A stretch of 64,000 nt of DNA from Ferrimonas balearica (lineage in GTDB: Bacteria > Pseudomonadota > Gammaproteobacteria > Enterobacterales > Shewanellaceae): NCBI RefSeq assembly GCF_019802085.1, contig NZ_JAHVHV010000002.1, positions 434,001 to 498,000 on the forward strand, written 5' to 3'. Of this stretch, positions 46,504 to 54,882 are shown one piece after another. A program made the translations under genes and the position numbers. Under the pieces are notes generated by a model. That model made no database searches and had not been told where the DNA came from. It saw nothing but the letters and a program-made list of their open reading frames with translations. Within the stretch, counting starts at the first letter, position 1; the number at the start of each line of letters is the position of its first letter.

Positions 46504-46538
46504 CCGGGATGGGGGCGTCTGTGCGGGTGCCTCCATTC

Positions 46539-46553
46539 AATATTTCGAATATT
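46539..46553 (+). promoter_or_regulatory. Putative ArsR operator before the permease gene
   Basis: AATATT-TCG-AATATT, containing the same ATATTTCGA found in the arsR promoter. It ends 17 nt before the permease ATG. Confidence 0.55.
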
Positions 46554-46570
46554 TTAGAAGGGTGGATATT

Positions 46571-47770
46571 ATGAATCCCGATTTCCTGGCCCAGAATGGG
46601 TCGATGAGCGATCAGCTGCTCTCCGCACTCTCCATGTTTGTGTTTCTGATGGCGGAGATCTCCGTGCTGTTTCTGCTGATCAGCACCCTGGTGGGGGTGA
46701 TCAACCAGAAGCTGCCCAAGGAGAAGGTGCAGGCGTTGCTGGGGGGGCGAGGGGGCCGCGGTTACCTGATGGCCGCCGGCCTGGGAGGCCTGACCCCGTT
46801 TTGCAGCTGCTCCACCATCCCCATGCTGATCGGTCTGCTCAAGGCCCGGGCCGGGTTCGGCCCCACCATGACCTTCCTGATCACCTCACCGCTGCTCAAC
46901 CCCCTGGTGATCGCCCTGTTCCTGCCGGTGTTCGGCGCCAAGGTGACCCTCATCTACGCCCTGCTGGCGCTCAGCGTTGCCATCGTCGCCGGCATGGTGC
47001 TCCAGGCGCTGGGTTTTGAGCGTTACATCAAATCGGAGCTGTTGGCCGATCCCGAAGCGCAGGGCACCTGCTGTGACAGCGACAAGGGGGCCGACACCTC
47101 CGCGGCGGCCTCGGGCTGCGGCGGGAAAACCGATGCCAAGGCGGCCGAAGCTCAGACCGCCTGCTGCTCCGGGGAGACCAAGCCGGCCCCGGCTCAGAGC
47201 GCGTGCTGCGCCAGCGACCAACCGGTGCCGGTGATGCGGGCCGTGGCTGCCGAAGCCGGTTGTGGCGGCGGGGCAACCGTTGCCATGGCTTCCCCCGCCG
47301 GCACCTCTTGCTCGGGTGAGGCCAAGAGCCAGGCCAAACCGGCCAAGGCGGGGAAAGTGGCCATCGACTGGCGTAAGGCGGGCCGGGAAGGTGTGGCGCT
47401 CTATCGCAGCATGCTGCCCTACATGGCCCTGGCGATGGCCATTGGGTCCCTGGTGCACGGTTTCGTCCCCAGTGACTTCTTCGCCGAGGTGGCCGGGGCC
47501 GACAACCCCTGGGCCATTCCGGTGGCGGCGGTGATCGGGATCCCCCTCTACATTCGAGTCGAGGCGCTGCTGCCCCTGGTGGGCTCCCTGGTGGCCAAGG
47601 GCGTGAGTCTGGGGGCGGTAATGGCGCTGACCATCGGTTCCGGCGGGGCCAGCATCCCGGAGCTCATCATGCTCAAGCGGCTGTTCCGCTGGCCGCTGTT
47701 GATGGCTTTCGTGGTGACCATCCTGCTGATGGCCATCGGTGGCGGCCTTCTGTTTAACCTGGTGGGCTGA
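46571..47770 (+). CDS. Metal efflux permease, DUF318/SO_0444-like, with Cys-rich loop
   Basis: 399 residues from ATG 46571 (GTG 46562 is an alternative). Eight or so helices. The conserved part GGLTPFCSCSTIPMLIGLLKARAGFGPTMTFLITSPLLNP (~77-116) has the FCSCS motif. A central cytoplasmic loop (~160-265) carries clustered Cys (GTCCDSD, TACCSGE, SACCASD, AGCGGG). Proteins of this group export copper/zinc or arsenicals. Paired CC in the loop suits soft-metal capture. It follows its ArsR repressor by 67 nt. Confidence 0.85.
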   Translation: MNPDFLAQNGSMSDQLLSALSMFVFLMAEISVLFLLISTLVGVINQKLPKEKVQALLGGRGGRGYLMAAGLGGLTPFCSCSTIPMLIGLLKARAGFGPTMTFLITSPLLNPLVIALFLPVFGAKVTLIYALLALSVAIVAGMVLQALGFERYIKSELLADPEAQGTCCDSDKGADTSAAASGCGGKTDAKAAEAQTACCSGETKPAPAQSACCASDQPVPVMRAVAAEAGCGGGATVAMASPAGTSCSGEAKSQAKPAKAGKVAIDWRKAGREGVALYRSMLPYMALAMAIGSLVHGFVPSDFFAEVAGADNPWAIPVAAVIGIPLYIRVEALLPLVGSLVAKGVSLGAVMALTIGSGGASIPELIMLKRLFRWPLLMAFVVTILLMAIGGGLLFNLVG

Positions 47771-47786
47771 CCTCAGGTGCTCAACC

Positions 47787-47816
47787 AACAAGGCGTGCCT
47801 GGTGGCGCGCCTTGTT
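47787..47816. terminator. Hairpin between convergent permease genes
   Basis: AACAAGGCG (47787-47795) pairs with CGCCTTGTT (47808-47816). It lies between the stop codons of two convergent genes and can serve both strands, with few T. Confidence 0.65.
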
Positions 47817-48611
47817 CTATTTGGGGCCAGGCAGGGGGATCCGCACCCGACCACTGGGGGCCAGCACCGCCCGCTGGGCCAGCAGCAGGGTCAGGGTGAC
47901 CGACAGGCTCAGCATCACGTAGATGGCCACCATGATCACCAACTGGTACTTGATGGCGATGTGGGGATCGGCGCCGGCGAGGATCTGGCCGGTCATCATC
48001 CCCGGCAGGGTCACCAGTCCGGTGGCGGTGATGTTGGCCAACTGGGGGGCCTGGGCCTGGCGGATCGCCTGGGTGATAAAGGGCTGGGCGGCGTGCGCCG
48101 GTGCGCAGCCCAGTGCCAACGCCCCCTCGTAGAGGGCGAACTCGCTTTTGAGGGCCCCGAAGTAGCGCTGCAGTGCCACCACGTTGCCGCTTAAGGTGTT
48201 GCCCAGCAGCATGCCCGCCAGGGGGATCAGGTACTGGGCGCTGTACCAGGGCACCGGCTGCAGCAGAGCCAGCAACAGCAACGCAAGCACCGGCAGCAGG
48301 GAGAGCACCATGCCCGCCAGCACCGGCAGCACCAGGCGTCGATGACGCAACTGGCTGTTCTCCAGGATGGCACTGGTGCCCACCAGGGTCATCAGCGCCA
48401 GCCAGGCGAGGTTGAGCCACAGACTGTCGTAGCTGAACAGGAACTTCAGGTAGAGCCCCACCAGCGCCAGTTGCACCGTCATGCGGGCAAAGGCCACCAG
48501 GGTGGTGCGTCCCTGGTCCAGGGCAAAGCGACGGTTGAGCCACAACGGCAGGGCCAGGATGCAGGCGAAGGCGGCCAGCTGCCACCAAGGGATGTCGATG
48601 GTCGGGTTCAT
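47817..48611 (-). CDS. FetB/UPF0014-type ABC permease
   Basis: 264 residues, about seven helices. Family features include LGNTLSGNVVALQRYFGALKSEFALYEGALALGCAPAHAAQPFITQAIRQAQAPQLANITATGLVTLPGMMTGQILAGADPHIAIKYQLVIMVAIY-type segments spanning residues ~135-230. FetB with the ATPase FetA exports iron; no ATPase gene is next to it here, so its partner must be elsewhere. Convergent with the metal permease. Confidence 0.85.
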   Translation of the reverse strand: MNPTIDIPWWQLAAFACILALPLWLNRRFALDQGRTTLVAFARMTVQLALVGLYLKFLFSYDSLWLNLAWLALMTLVGTSAILENSQLRHRRLVLPVLAGMVLSLLPVLALLLLALLQPVPWYSAQYLIPLAGMLLGNTLSGNVVALQRYFGALKSEFALYEGALALGCAPAHAAQPFITQAIRQAQAPQLANITATGLVTLPGMMTGQILAGADPHIAIKYQLVIMVAIYVMLSLSVTLTLLLAQRAVLAPSGRVRIPLPGPK

Positions 48612-48690
48612 CGCGGCTCTGGACGCATTGGGGGTTAGGGGCCAGTATATCCAACCTGTTCAGCCATTTTCAGTGGGATAGGGAGAGAAG

Positions 48691-49284
48691 GTGCGGGACA
48701 AGGAGAAACACAAGGCGCGTCAGCAGCGCCTTAAGGCCGAGGTGGACGCCAAGGTGGCCCAGGCACAGACGGAGAAAGGGGTGCTGCTGGTGCTCACCGG
48801 CAACGGCAAGGGCAAGTCCACCGCCGGTTTTGGCACCGTGCTCAGGGCAGTGGGCCATGGCCTGCGCTGCTCGGTGGCGCAGTTCATCAAGGGGGAGTGG
48901 CCCTGTGGCGAACGTAATGTGCTGAGTGAGCTTGGGGTGGCCTTTCACGTGATGAACACCGGGTTTACCTGGGACACCCAGGACCGGGAGGCGGACACCA
49001 GGGCGGCCCAGGCGGTGTGGCAGGCCATTGCCCAGGACTTGGCCAACCCGGCGGTGGATCTGGTGCTGCTCGACGAGCTGACCTACATGCTGAGTTTTCA
49101 CTACCTTGAGGTGGACGAAGTGCTTACTGCTTTGGCCAATCGCCCTACACATCAACACGTTGTGGTTACGGGGCGGAACTGCCATCGAAGGCTAATCGAG
49201 ATGGCAGACACGGTATCCGACGTAACTGAGGTCAAACACGCATTTTCGGTAGGGGTTAAGGCACAAAAAGGCCTGGACTGGTAA
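48691..49284 (+). CDS. btuR: Cob(I)yrinic acid a,c-diamide adenosyltransferase
   Basis: 197 residues from a GTG at 48691, with a purine-rich site (GGGAGAAG) just upstream. Walker A is GNGKGKSTAGFGTVLRAVGHG; VDLVLLDELTYMLSFHYLEVDEVL and HVVVTGRN follow in family order. It adds the adenosyl group to corrinoids, making coenzyme B12. It is one of two unrelated adenosyltransferases in the window. Confidence 0.93.
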   Translation: MRDKEKHKARQQRLKAEVDAKVAQAQTEKGVLLVLTGNGKGKSTAGFGTVLRAVGHGLRCSVAQFIKGEWPCGERNVLSELGVAFHVMNTGFTWDTQDREADTRAAQAVWQAIAQDLANPAVDLVLLDELTYMLSFHYLEVDEVLTALANRPTHQHVVVTGRNCHRRLIEMADTVSDVTEVKHAFSVGVKAQKGLDW

Positions 49285-49472
49285 CAATTTTTTTAAAATC
49301 AGAATTTCTATCTACCTGATTTAAAATGAGTGAATAGGATTCTCTGAGTGGCATTTACGACAGGAGTCAAAATACTGTCATAAAGCCAAAAAATTGACGC
49401 AGCAGTCTGTACATCCGCTGGTGAACGAAGTATCTTGCCCACTCGATATGGATTTCGATATTGGGCATTACC

Positions 49473-50030
49473 GTGAAACACCTCTTTTCGCTCAGGTTGG
49501 CATCCGGGCAGTTGCTGGCCGCATCTTTTCTCTTTTTTACCTCCCTCTCCTGGGCGGCGTTTGACGCCAGCTGGGTGGGGGGCAGTCGCACCAATTGGCA
49601 AACCGTTCAGACCAACGGCGCCTGGTTTACCCAGCGCGTGGGGGTCAACGACAGTTGCCGTCAGGTGCTCAGTGAAGGGGGGCCGGACTCCTTCGGTCGC
49701 GCCTTCGCCTTCTCGTTGGAGCGCCCCTGCGCGGCACCCCAGGGGGAAGCGCACTGGAACCTCATCATCTCCCCCTACTTCTACAGCGCCAAACGGGAGC
49801 TGGAGTTTGTCCTGTTGCTGGATGACGTGGAGTACGTATTGACCGCCCACCTGGCGGCGGGCAAATGGCATATGGTGCTCGACAACACCGAGGTGTTGAC
49901 GGCCCTAAAGCAGAGCCACAACGTCTCCTACTACCCCATGGGGCGCCACGCCCAGCTGAGACAGCGGGTCAACCCCATGGGACTCAAGGGCCTGCTGGAC
50001 GCTCAGTCCCTCTCCCTGGCGGGGATTTGA
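49473..50030 (+). CDS. Secreted protein, paralogue of the gene at 50,810
   Basis: 185 residues from GTG 49473 (TTG 49461 is possible; neither has a strong ribosome site). Signal peptide ends near LSWAAFDA. Mature protein shares a clear pattern with the 50,810 gene product: SWVGGSRTNW, GAWF, a single CRQVLSEGGPDSFGRAF, ISPYFYSAKREL, and SYYPMGRHAQL. Two Cys may form a disulfide. Function unknown; periplasmic or secreted. A terminator follows. Confidence 0.75.
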   Translation: MKHLFSLRLASGQLLAASFLFFTSLSWAAFDASWVGGSRTNWQTVQTNGAWFTQRVGVNDSCRQVLSEGGPDSFGRAFAFSLERPCAAPQGEAHWNLIISPYFYSAKRELEFVLLLDDVEYVLTAHLAAGKWHMVLDNTEVLTALKQSHNVSYYPMGRHAQLRQRVNPMGLKGLLDAQSLSLAGI

Positions 50031-50047
50031 CGCCGATGTGATGGATA

Positions 50048-50073
50048 AGGGCCGGCGCAATGCCGGCCCTTTA
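50048..50073 (+). terminator. Terminator after the first secreted paralogue
   Basis: AGGGCCGGC, GCAAT loop, GCCGGCCCT (50048-50070) followed by TTATTGTT. Confidence 0.8.
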
Positions 50074-50299
50074 TTGTTCGATATACCCTTCTCATATTGC
50101 CTTTCTCTTCGGATATCCCGACAACCTACTGATTTCGCTTCACCCCTTCTGCGCCGCTTTCAATACCTCGGAAAAATTTGCTCAATACCGGTTTTCTAAT
50201 CAGTGGAAACGAGGTTTTGGGAGGCCTAGATTTACCGGGCATTCGATGCAGTGATGACGACCGGCGCCGGTCAGTGGCTTGAAGTTGAGGAGCTTGACC

Positions 50300-50542
50300 A
50301 TGTTGAATCTGTTGTTGAAGTGCTGTGGTTGGACCCTGGTGGCCTTGAGCTTGCCGATCGCCATGTTGGTGCAGGTACCCTGGCTGTTGTATTTGTTGGC
50401 TGTGGCCGGACATGCCCTGGTTCTGGTGGGTTATCGCCTTCGTCTGCCCCGCTATGGACTGCGCTTTCGTCGCCACATGCGCCGCTTCTGGCTGAGCCTG
50501 TTCTGGGCCGAGAGCCACCAGTTTCGCCACCGCCTGTGGTAG
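50300..50542 (+). CDS. Small membrane protein, paralogue of the gene at 53,441
   Basis: 80 residues from ATG 50300, with GAGGAG seven bases upstream. Two hydrophobic helices (GWTLVALSLPIAMLVQVPWLLY and LAVAGHALVLVGYRL), then a strongly basic aromatic tail (RRHMRRFWLSLFW). The PWLLYxLA segment, preceding SLP and basic tail are shared with the protein at 53,441. Function unknown. A terminator follows. Confidence 0.7.
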   Translation: MLNLLLKCCGWTLVALSLPIAMLVQVPWLLYLLAVAGHALVLVGYRLRLPRYGLRFRRHMRRFWLSLFWAESHQFRHRLW

Positions 50543-50551
50543 ACCCCAATA

Positions 50552-50586
50552 AGCCGGGAGGAAGTTTTCCTCCCGGCTCTGTTTTT
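50552..50586 (+). terminator. Terminator after the small membrane gene
   Basis: A 12-bp stem (50552-50563 with 50568-50579) with GTTT loop, then CTGTTTTT. Confidence 0.85.
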
Positions 50587-50809
50587 GCCCGCCGACCGGC
50601 CTAATTTTATGCGCACCCTGATGCAATGCTGATCGTTTGTTGCCGACTCGATCTTGTCAGGTTGCTCGCTTTGAGGGTGTTTTGAAGCGGTCAGCCATTT
50701 TGTTGGCATGGGTCAAATTTGTCACCATGTGAACTATGTTCTCAGCTTATGTTGACGTATCTTCCCGCTTCGAATTTCTTCCCTCCAATGTTGTAACGGA
50801 ATCCCTGCA

Positions 50810-51361
50810 ATGACCGCCCTTTTTCGTCTCGGCCGTAACCTGGTCTTAGCGATCAGTCTTTTAGTGACCGCCACCGCTTCGGCATATGCCTACTTCGTTC
50901 CGGGCTGGATCCAGGGCAGCGAGATTGATTGGTCCGAAGTGGAGTCCTATGGCGCCTGGTTCAGCTACCAGAAGCGCAATCCGGTCTCCGGTTGCCGGGT
51001 GGCTTTGAGCGAAGGGGGCCCGGGCAGCAAGGGCAAGCCCTTTAACTTCTTTATCGTGGGCAATTGCGATACTGCCCCCAGTGAAGCGGAGCCCTGGCAA
51101 CTGTACATTGACTCCTACTTCTACAGCGGCCGCCAGAACTTGGCCTTTGTATTTGAGGTCAATGGCGAGCGGCGTGTGTTGGACGCCCATTTGGTGGGGG
51201 GCAATTGGGCTGTCACTTTGGACTCTCGCCAATTGTTGGACACCCTGAGCCAGGCCCAATCCCTCGCTTACTACCCTGAGGGCAAACTGCAGCACCGGGT
51301 GGAGGTCAGTACCCTGGGGCTGACTTCAGCGCTCAATGCCCTTGAGCTGCAGAGACCCTAA
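50810..51361 (+). CDS. Secreted protein, paralogue of the gene at 49,473
   Basis: 183 residues. Signal peptide MTALFRLGRNLVLAISLLVTATASAYA. Shared features with the 49,473 protein: GWIQGSEIDW, ESYGAWF, GCRVALSEGGPGSKGKPFNFF, IDSYFYSGRQNL, LDAHLVGGNWAVTLD, LAYYPEGKLQHR. Divergence is high, so the duplication is old. It lies between a small membrane gene and marR. A terminator follows. Confidence 0.75.
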   Translation: MTALFRLGRNLVLAISLLVTATASAYAYFVPGWIQGSEIDWSEVESYGAWFSYQKRNPVSGCRVALSEGGPGSKGKPFNFFIVGNCDTAPSEAEPWQLYIDSYFYSGRQNLAFVFEVNGERRVLDAHLVGGNWAVTLDSRQLLDTLSQAQSLAYYPEGKLQHRVEVSTLGLTSALNALELQRP

Positions 51362-51365
51362 GAGG

Positions 51366-51394
51366 AACGGGGAGCCGGTCTCCCCGTTTTTTAT
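51366..51394 (+). terminator. Terminator after the second secreted paralogue
   Basis: ACGGGGA, short loop with GCCGG, TCTCCCCGT, then TTTTTATTT. Confidence 0.8.
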
Positions 51395-51405
51395 TTGCCA
51401 TTTAG

Positions 51406-51418
51406 TTAGCAAGGCTAA
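51406..51418 (+). promoter_or_regulatory. MarR-type operator in the marR promoter
   Basis: TTAGC-AAG-GCTAA, perfect arms, between a TTGCCA (51395) and a TAATAA (51416) that may be the promoter. The ATG of marR is only 10 nt beyond, so the transcript may be leaderless. A sister site lies before the MATE gene. Confidence 0.65.
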
Positions 51419-51430
51419 TAAACTCGCCGG

Positions 51431-51838
51431 ATGCGCATCGATCAATCCCTGATGGCGCTGGAGCGCCACATCACCCGTCGCTGGCGGGAGGAGGGGGATC
51501 CCAGCGGGATCAGCCTGACCTACACCGAGTACGACTACCTGCAGACCCTGGAGGAGGCCGGCACCCGGCGCCTGTCCGATCTGGCCCAGGTGATGGGGGT
51601 CAGCAAGCCCACCGCCAGCAACATGGTCAAGCGCCTGGAGCGCAAGGCCCTGGTGCGCCGTCAGGGCTGTGCCGAGGATGGCCGTGCGGTGATACTCTCC
51701 TTGACCGAGCAGGGCCAGCAGTTGCTGGCGCAGGACCGGCGGCTCTACCGTCAGCTGGTGGACGAATTACTCGCCCATCTGGGGGAGGCGGAGCGGGCCC
51801 AGCTGGCCGGGCTGCTGGCTCGACTGGTGCGCCGTTGA
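51431..51838 (+). CDS. MarR-family regulator
   Basis: 135 residues. Winged helix with YTEYDYLQTLEEAGTRRLSDLAQVMGVSKPTASNMVKRLERKALVRRQGCAEDGRAVILSLTEQG; the reading helix SKPTASNMVKRL and the wing GCAEDGRAVI are clear. It has no visible ribosome site, in line with a leaderless start. It likely represses itself and the MATE gene through the two matching operators. Confidence 0.88.
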   Translation: MRIDQSLMALERHITRRWREEGDPSGISLTYTEYDYLQTLEEAGTRRLSDLAQVMGVSKPTASNMVKRLERKALVRRQGCAEDGRAVILSLTEQGQQLLAQDRRLYRQLVDELLAHLGEAERAQLAGLLARLVRR

Positions 51839-51858
51839 GGCGTTTTTTCCCGATTTAG

Positions 51859-51871
51859 TTAGCATTTCTAA
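51859..51871 (+). promoter_or_regulatory. MarR-type operator before the MATE gene
   Basis: TTAG-CATTT-CTAA. Eight bases upstream arm context (TTTAGTTAGCA) is the same as in the marR promoter site. It lies between TTTCCC and TAATCT, a 17-nt spacer promoter candidate for the MATE gene. Confidence 0.65.
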
Positions 51872-51886
51872 TCTTTAGGAGGGGGC

Positions 51887-53218
51887 ATGACCCAGGCGTC
51901 CGCCCAGATCTCAGTCAACCGCCAGTTCTGGCGCTACGTGTTGCCCACGGTGGCGGCCATGCTGGTCAGTGGCCTCTACCAGCTGGTGGACGGGATCTTT
52001 ATAGGCCGTCACATCGGCGCCGAGGGGCTGGCGGCCATCAACATCGCCTGGCCCATCGTGGGCGTACTCTATGGCCTGGGGATGATGGTGGGGGTGGGGG
52101 CCGGCGCGCTCAGCTCCCTCTCCCGGGGGGAGGGGCACCAGGCGCGGGCCCAGGCCCAGCTGGGCAATGGCCTGGTCCTGCTGCTGCTGGTCTCGGCCCT
52201 GGCCACGGTGGGCTTGTGGGCCCTGGGGGATTGGGGGTTGCGCATCCAGGATGCTGAGGGGCCGGTGCTGGCCCTGGGGCAGGATTACCTGGCGGTGCTG
52301 CTCTTTGCGGTACCCCTGGCCCTGGGCAGCATGGCGCTGCCCTTTATGCTGCGCAACGACGGGGCGCCCAACCGGGCCACCGCGCTCATTGTGCTGGGGG
52401 CCCTGACCAACATCCTGCTGGATTGGTGGTTTATCGCCGAGCTGGGCTGGGGGCTGACCGGTGCCGCCCTGGCCACCGCCCTGGCCCAGGCCCTGGTCAC
52501 CCTGTTGGGGGTGGCGCACTTCTTTACCCAAGCGGCCCAGACCCGACTGCGCGTTGCGGATCTGCGCCTGCGGCCCTTCGATGCCGGACGCAGTTGCAGC
52601 ATCGGCCTGTCCAGCATGCTGATGTACGGCTACTTCTCCGTGGTGATCGCTCTGCATAACGGGCTCTTCCTCAGCTATGGCGACGCCACCGTGGTGGGCG
52701 CCTACGCCATCGTCGGCTATCTGATGGCCTTCTATTTTCTCTTTGCCGAAGGGGTGGCCAGTGGCGCCCAGCCGCTGATCAGCCTGCACTACGGGGCCGG
52801 TCAGTACGCCCTGATGAAGCGCTACGCTCGGCGGATGCTGGTGGTGGCCGTGGGCAGTGGGGTGCTTGCGGTGGTGCTGTTCAACTTGGCGGCGGGCCCG
52901 CTTATCCGGGTGTTCAACGACGCCGATCCGGCGCTGTTCGAGGCCACTCGTCACGGACTGCGCCTGCATATGCTGGCCATCTACCTGGATGGCTTCCTGT
53001 TCTGTGTCGGGGTGTTTTTCCAGTCCCTGGGGGCGGGGCGCAAGGCCACCTTGATCACCCTGGCCAATATGGGGATCCAGCTGCCCTTCCTGTTGCTGCT
53101 GCCCCCCTGGCTGGGCCTCGATGGCGTCTGGCTGGCCCTGCCCATCTCCAACGTGGTGCTGTCCCTGGTGGCCGGCACCCTGCTCTGGCGCGAGTGGCAG
53201 CGCCTGGCCAAGCTGTAA
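51887..53218 (+). CDS. MATE-family efflux pump
   Basis: 443 residues with about twelve helices. Family signs include the early SGLYQLVDGIFIGRHIGAEGLAAINIAWP and its half-repeat region SIGLSSMLMYGYFSVVIALHNGLFL. It exports cationic drugs or metabolites with Na+ or H+. The ribosome site is strong (AGGAGGGGG). Regulation by the adjacent MarR protein is inferred from the matching operators. Confidence 0.92.
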   Translation: MTQASAQISVNRQFWRYVLPTVAAMLVSGLYQLVDGIFIGRHIGAEGLAAINIAWPIVGVLYGLGMMVGVGAGALSSLSRGEGHQARAQAQLGNGLVLLLLVSALATVGLWALGDWGLRIQDAEGPVLALGQDYLAVLLFAVPLALGSMALPFMLRNDGAPNRATALIVLGALTNILLDWWFIAELGWGLTGAALATALAQALVTLLGVAHFFTQAAQTRLRVADLRLRPFDAGRSCSIGLSSMLMYGYFSVVIALHNGLFLSYGDATVVGAYAIVGYLMAFYFLFAEGVASGAQPLISLHYGAGQYALMKRYARRMLVVAVGSGVLAVVLFNLAAGPLIRVFNDADPALFEATRHGLRLHMLAIYLDGFLFCVGVFFQSLGAGRKATLITLANMGIQLPFLLLLPPWLGLDGVWLALPISNVVLSLVAGTLLWREWQRLAKL

Positions 53219-53440
53219 CTTTTGGTGTCAGTGAGGCCGAGAAAGGCCCCCGGGGGAGCCGGAAAAAGGCCTGTGTTCGGGGCGCTTGCCCGGGGCGGTT
53301 TCGGGGGGGCCTAAAAGGGGGCGGGAAACCCGTCGCTTGCGGAACCCTGCGTTGGACACGGCCTGTTACCTTTGCCGGGCGTACCCGCTTATCGGCTGCC
53401 CTAGTCTTGAAGCTTCGGTGACTTCCGCGGGGGAGGGGAG

Positions 53441-53677
53441 ATGTCACGTGGGGTGTACTGGGCAGGCTGGGTGCTGATCCTGTTGAGCCTGCCACTGGGA
53501 TTGTGGCTGTCCAAGCCCTGGCTGCTCTACAGCCTGGCGATCCTCGGACAGCTGGTGGTGCTGTTGTCGTTCCGCTGGCATGGGATCCAGCGGGGGATAC
53601 GACGCTTCCTGGCCGGCCGGCCCTATGGTCGACAGCGGCGCTATGGCCGCCGCCACCTGGAGCTGCGTCAGCGCTGA
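53441..53677 (+). CDS. Small membrane protein, paralogue of the gene at 50,300
   Basis: 78 residues with GGGGAGGGG before the ATG. Helices WAGWVLILLSLPLGLWL and PWLLYSLAILGQLVVLLSF, then a basic tail (RRFLAGRPYGRQRRYGRRHL). It matches the 50,300 protein in GW-LSLP-PWLLYxLA and the basic end. Function unknown. Confidence 0.7.
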   Translation: MSRGVYWAGWVLILLSLPLGLWLSKPWLLYSLAILGQLVVLLSFRWHGIQRGIRRFLAGRPYGRQRRYGRRHLELRQR

Positions 53678-53678
53678 G

Positions 53679-54305
53679 TCAGGCCTGCGCCTCGGCCAAG
53701 GCGGTGCGCAGCCGCTCGTTCTCCAAAGTCAGGACCTTGATCTGGTGCTCCAGCTCGAGGATCCGCGCCTTGTCATCCGCCACCACGTCGGCGGTGGTGA
53801 CGGTTTCCACTTCGCCGCTGAACAGGTGGGCGTAACGGCTCTCCCGCCGGCCCGCTTCCCGGGGCAGCTGTACGGCCAGATCCCGTTCCACCATCTGCTG
53901 CAGCACCGTCTCGGTTTCCCGAACGTCCTCAAACTCGCACAGCCGGCCGGTACGGGAGCGCAGCTCACCGGGGGTTTGCGGCCCCCGCAACAGCAGTACA
54001 CACACCAGGGCCCGCTCCTGTTCGCTCAGCTGCAGGCCGCCAAAGGCGGTGTTGCAGAAGCGGTGCTTGTACTTGCTGGCCCGGGCGCCGCCCTCCTCCT
54101 GCACCAGGCGTTTCTCCATCAGGCCGTTCAGGGTGGCCTTGACCTCACCATCGGAGAGGGCGAGCACGGGATCTCGGTTGCTCTTCTGGTTGCAGGCGCC
54201 CTTGAGGGCGTTGAGGGTCAGGGGGTAGAGATCCGGGGTGGTGCTCTGTTTTTCCAGCAGGCAGCCGATGACGCGGGCTTCGTTGAGACTGAGGTTCATC
54301 TCCAT
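53679..54305 (-). CDS. yceH: YceH family (DUF480) protein
   Basis: 208 residues. The N-terminal signature LNEARVIGCLLEKQSTTPDLYPLTLNALKGACNQKSNRDPV (~6-46) is that of YceH. Two winged-helix-like domains and a C-terminal coiled coil (ILELEHQIKVLTLENERLRTAL). Function not established. It starts close to the end of the small membrane gene, convergently, 1 nt apart. Confidence 0.93.
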   Translation of the reverse strand: MEMNLSLNEARVIGCLLEKQSTTPDLYPLTLNALKGACNQKSNRDPVLALSDGEVKATLNGLMEKRLVQEEGGARASKYKHRFCNTAFGGLQLSEQERALVCVLLLRGPQTPGELRSRTGRLCEFEDVRETETVLQQMVERDLAVQLPREAGRRESRYAHLFSGEVETVTTADVVADDKARILELEHQIKVLTLENERLRTALAEAQA

Positions 54306-54390
54306 GGCGGGGCTCCAAAGGTCAGCAATGGAGCCAGTATTGCCCCAGCCCGCGTGGGGGGCAAGGGGCCGCCGCTCAGCAAATGCGCGA

Positions 54391-54732
54391 TCAGTTCGCC
54401 GGGGTGGGTTTGCGGTAGTAGGTCAGGTCCACCAGCTCCACCGAGGTGCTGGCCTGGTGAGGCAGCGCCGCCGCCAAAGTGGCCAAGAGTCGGTCCAGCA
54501 GCGCCGCCTTGGTCTCCTCACTGCGCCCCGGCAGCAGCTTGACCGTCAGGTGGGCAAAGGGGGCCGGCTGGCCCGCCACCAGGGCATGGGGTACCGCCAG
54601 GGCGCGCACCTTGATGGCGGACTCGCTGAACTGGCCGCTGGCCAGGGCGCTGTGGTGCAGCGCGGTCAGAACCGGGGCAATGGCCGCATCATCCAGGGTG
54701 GTTTCGGCGTACTCCAGCACCAGGTGCGGCAT
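54391..54732 (-). CDS. 5-carboxymethyl-2-hydroxymuconate isomerase-like protein
   Basis: 113 residues. N-terminus MPHLVLEYAETTLD puts the catalytic Pro2 in place, as in the HpaF/CHMI family of the tautomerase fold; FAHLTVKLLPGRSEETKAALLDRL follows. In 4-hydroxyphenylacetate breakdown it isomerises the ring-opened product, but no other hpa gene is in the window, so its role here may differ. Confidence 0.85.
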   Translation of the reverse strand: MPHLVLEYAETTLDDAAIAPVLTALHHSALASGQFSESAIKVRALAVPHALVAGQPAPFAHLTVKLLPGRSEETKAALLDRLLATLAAALPHQASTSVELVDLTYYRKPTPAN

Positions 54733-54882
54733 AAGGACTCCTTGATAATCAATCAGTTTGCTATTTGATATTCGTTATGGCCATAGAGATTTCTAGCCGT
54801 CCAAGACTGGATGTTGGCCGCCCCTCGGGCTATTCTAGGCGCCTCGGAGTGTACCCCAGGCCCTGTGCCGCTGGAGACAAAA

